NCBI GenBank assembly: GCA_029204225.1
Contig: CM055094.1
Span: 71,277,223-71,341,222, forward strand
Length of the DNA: 64,000 nt
Direction: 5' to 3'
From: Diphasiastrum complanatum
Lineage: Eukaryota; Streptophyta; Lycopodiopsida; Lycopodiales; Lycopodiaceae
The notes under the pieces: generated by a model
The model's database searches: none
What the model was told of the DNA's origin: nothing
The model's input: the letters and a program-made list of their open reading frames with translations, nothing else
Program-made: the position numbers and the translations under genes
Shown here: in pieces, positions 62,429 through 64,000 of the stretch
Layout: each line of letters begins with the position of its first letter
Position numbering within the stretch: the first letter of the stretch is position 1

Positions 62429-62979
62429 GTGAGAATTTTACTAATCCCTTCTTGCCTAAAAGTATTGATGCCTAAGATGTTAGCCACTTCAATCCATCCT
62501 CTTTAAACTGTAATCATGTTTCTAGGCTAGATATGTCTAATCAAATTGCTTTCTTATTATTCAAAAAGAATCCGATATGATTGCTTTCAAATGAAAGTGT
62601 TGCAGGAAAAGTAAGTTCTACTTTATGATAGCTCTCAACATCAATAGGGTTTGAAGCACTAGGACCTTACATTCAATAGACCATACAAAACATTATCTGT
62701 ATAAATTGAATGTACTACATGCCTACTTTGAAAATGTTGGATTCTCTCTAGAAGCTTGGCATATCAGACCTTGTTATCAAATGCTCATAGCTCTTCAAAT
62801 AGTGATGTTTGTGTTATTCTGCTTTGAGGTAATTGTTGTCAAATGCTCATAGCTCTTCAAATAGTTATGATTGTGTTTTTTCGCTTCGATTCAAGGTAAT
62901 TGTGAAAAATGGTGAGAATTACTGAGCATGGTGATTCCATAAGGTTTAAGGAGTAATATTTAGCACTTAGTATGGATGA

Positions 62980-63717
62980 TGTGAAGAATTGAAAAAGATT
63001 ATCTATGGTAGATATAGGGGTCTTATGTTTTTTACATCAAGCATCTAGGTGTAGGATGTTGATAGGAATAAATTTGGGATAGATGGCAAATAATGCATTT
63101 CCACTTGTAATGCCAGTATTGAGCCAAAATAGAGTAAGAGGCTAAACACGTGACAATTAGAGTGTAGACAAGTGTAAAGCTTTTGTTTGATGAATTCCAA
63201 GAGGTCCAATAGGATTTAGAGGTGGAACCTTGTGAGGTCCAATAGGAAATTGAGGTGTGCTTGAAATTAGTCCAATAGAATTAAGAGGTGCATGGATCAA
63301 TGGTCCAATAGGATCAAGAGGTGACAAAGTATGGTCCAATCATAGTTAAGCATAGTGGTAGCTTGTGGATCAACTAGTATCATTGTACTCCTCATTTTGG
63401 ATCTAATTGATTTGGTGATTTCATGGATTTTGTGAGTTATTGGATTTCTAGCTTTCTCTCTCTACCCGAGAGCTCATGATGCCTTTTCTCTCTCTACCCG
63501 AGGAGAGCAGCTTGTTTTTAATTAGATTATTTTTTGAATAATTTCCACACGTGTGAGTGAGAGTTGGAAGTGATTGAATGCATGTAGTAGTGTGTTTTTT
63601 GCCATAGATTCAAAGATAGATCTTGAATCTCAATCTAGTCTTGATCTTGGTGCATCTACACACCTTAGGAGATCACAAGTACATGTAGTGGACAGTCCAC
63701 ACGTGTGAAATTCAACA
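62980..63717 (+). mobile_element. 5' LTR of a second element A-family copia
   Basis: 738 bp, TGTGAAGAATTG to GTGAAATTCAACA, nearly identical to the A 3' LTR along its whole length. It is followed by a perfect primer-binding site, so it is a 5' LTR, and the element body extends beyond the window. It interrupts repeat copy R2. Confidence 0.92.
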
Positions 63718-63730
63718 TGGTATCAGAGCC
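63718..63730 (+). promoter_or_regulatory. Primer-binding site, initiator-Met tRNA type
   Basis: TGGTATCAGAGCC directly abuts the CA end of the LTR and is the standard site for plant copia elements. It is absent from element A at 27.6-28.4 kb. Confidence 0.95.
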
Positions 63731-64000
63731 TACCTAAGGTTACCATGCATTTTGATCCATCTAAGTGAAAGAAATTTCATCAATCTTGAGCTAGAAGTTG
63801 TCAAGGCCCATTTTTCTAGCTATGTTGTTCAATCTTGGATCAAAAGAGATCAAAAAGGACATTGATTGGGTCTGACATGGTACTGTATGGAATCAGGTGC
63901 TCAGACACGTGTGAGGAACATCCAATTTCAGTTTGGAAGTTCTCTCTCATGCTCGATCCATTTATCTTGCTTTATAGCTTGTTTTGAATCTATTTTTGTC
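63731..64000 (+). mobile_element. 5' leader of the element A-family copia, cut by window edge
   Basis: Sequence between the primer-binding site and an expected gag. It does not match 27,986-28,411 of element A, which supports the view that A lost its real leader. No gag start is reached before the window ends. Confidence 0.7.

Larger units (their letters stand above)
57711..62979 (-). repeat. Repeat family R, copy R2 (inverted arm, most complete)
   Basis: Reverse complement of R1: 57,711-58,130 is the gypsy gag start (minus strand, HEDEEILDKLQAI at about 57,930), 58,130-60,385 the upstream region, 60,385-61,085 the segment missing from R1, 61,085-62,446 the exon-bearing part, and 62,446-62,979 matches the left end of R4. 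It ends where an LTR of the element A family inserted (62,980), between words found adjacent in R4 at about 51,955. Confidence 0.8.

Noticed and set aside
63718-63730. Possible tRNA gene part
   Set aside because: Only the 13-bp primer-binding complement of a tRNA 3' end directly after an LTR; no cloverleaf sequence.

Overview
The window looks like repeat-dominated land-plant nuclear DNA. It is AT-rich with long (AG)n, (CT)n and (TA)n tracts, GT-AG introns, plant-type Ty1/copia and Ty3/gypsy retrotransposons primed with TGGTATCAGAGC-like sites, and hAT transposase debris. The lineage cannot be fixed from sequence alone. There is no complete ordinary housekeeping gene, no tRNA or rRNA gene and no CRISPR array. 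Almost every coding stretch is a decayed mobile-element gene or a captured gene fragment.

1-10.1 kb is the most unusual part. After a broken hAT transposase (1.4-2.04 kb) comes a three-gene locus (about 2.6-9.4 kb). It has a spliced plus-strand transposase-like pseudogene, a convergent minus-strand acidic protein with a Cys cluster, and, divergent from the latter across an 0.8-kb bidirectional promoter, a plus-strand protein whose N-terminal third is a histone H3 fold with an H3-like tail. The promoter holds four copies of an 18-bp motif around CGCACTTGTGCG. All three genes show a few stops in otherwise intact frames, so they have decayed together. This is the best candidate for an undescribed system: a mobile element carrying its own H3-like (somewhat cenH3-like) chromatin protein.

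10.1-20.8 kb holds microsatellites, a 2.1-kb segment duplicated at 55.6 kb, a tandemly duplicated block with an 18-codon exon-like unit, and a partial copy of a repeat family ('R') carrying an intact solo LTR with a 5-bp target-site duplication.

21.3-38.2 kb is a nest of copia elements. Element D (plus) meets element C (minus) tail to tail. C appears split by element B (minus), flanked by a pair of 1-kb repeats. B is split at base resolution by element A (plus, TSD gatat). C's 5' LTR is followed by an inverted partial copy of itself, giving a potential hairpin of about 1-kb arms.

38.2-44.8 kb is mostly unassigned sequence with copia reverse-transcriptase fragments. 44.8-63 kb is built from the R family: copy R1 (44.8-48.98 kb) and inverted copy R2 (57.7-62.98 kb) flank a shorter third copy (51.9-54.5 kb), a gypsy remnant, the second piece of hAT transposase and the second 2.1-kb duplicate. 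R2 is interrupted at 62,980 by a 5' LTR of the element A family, whose body continues beyond the window.
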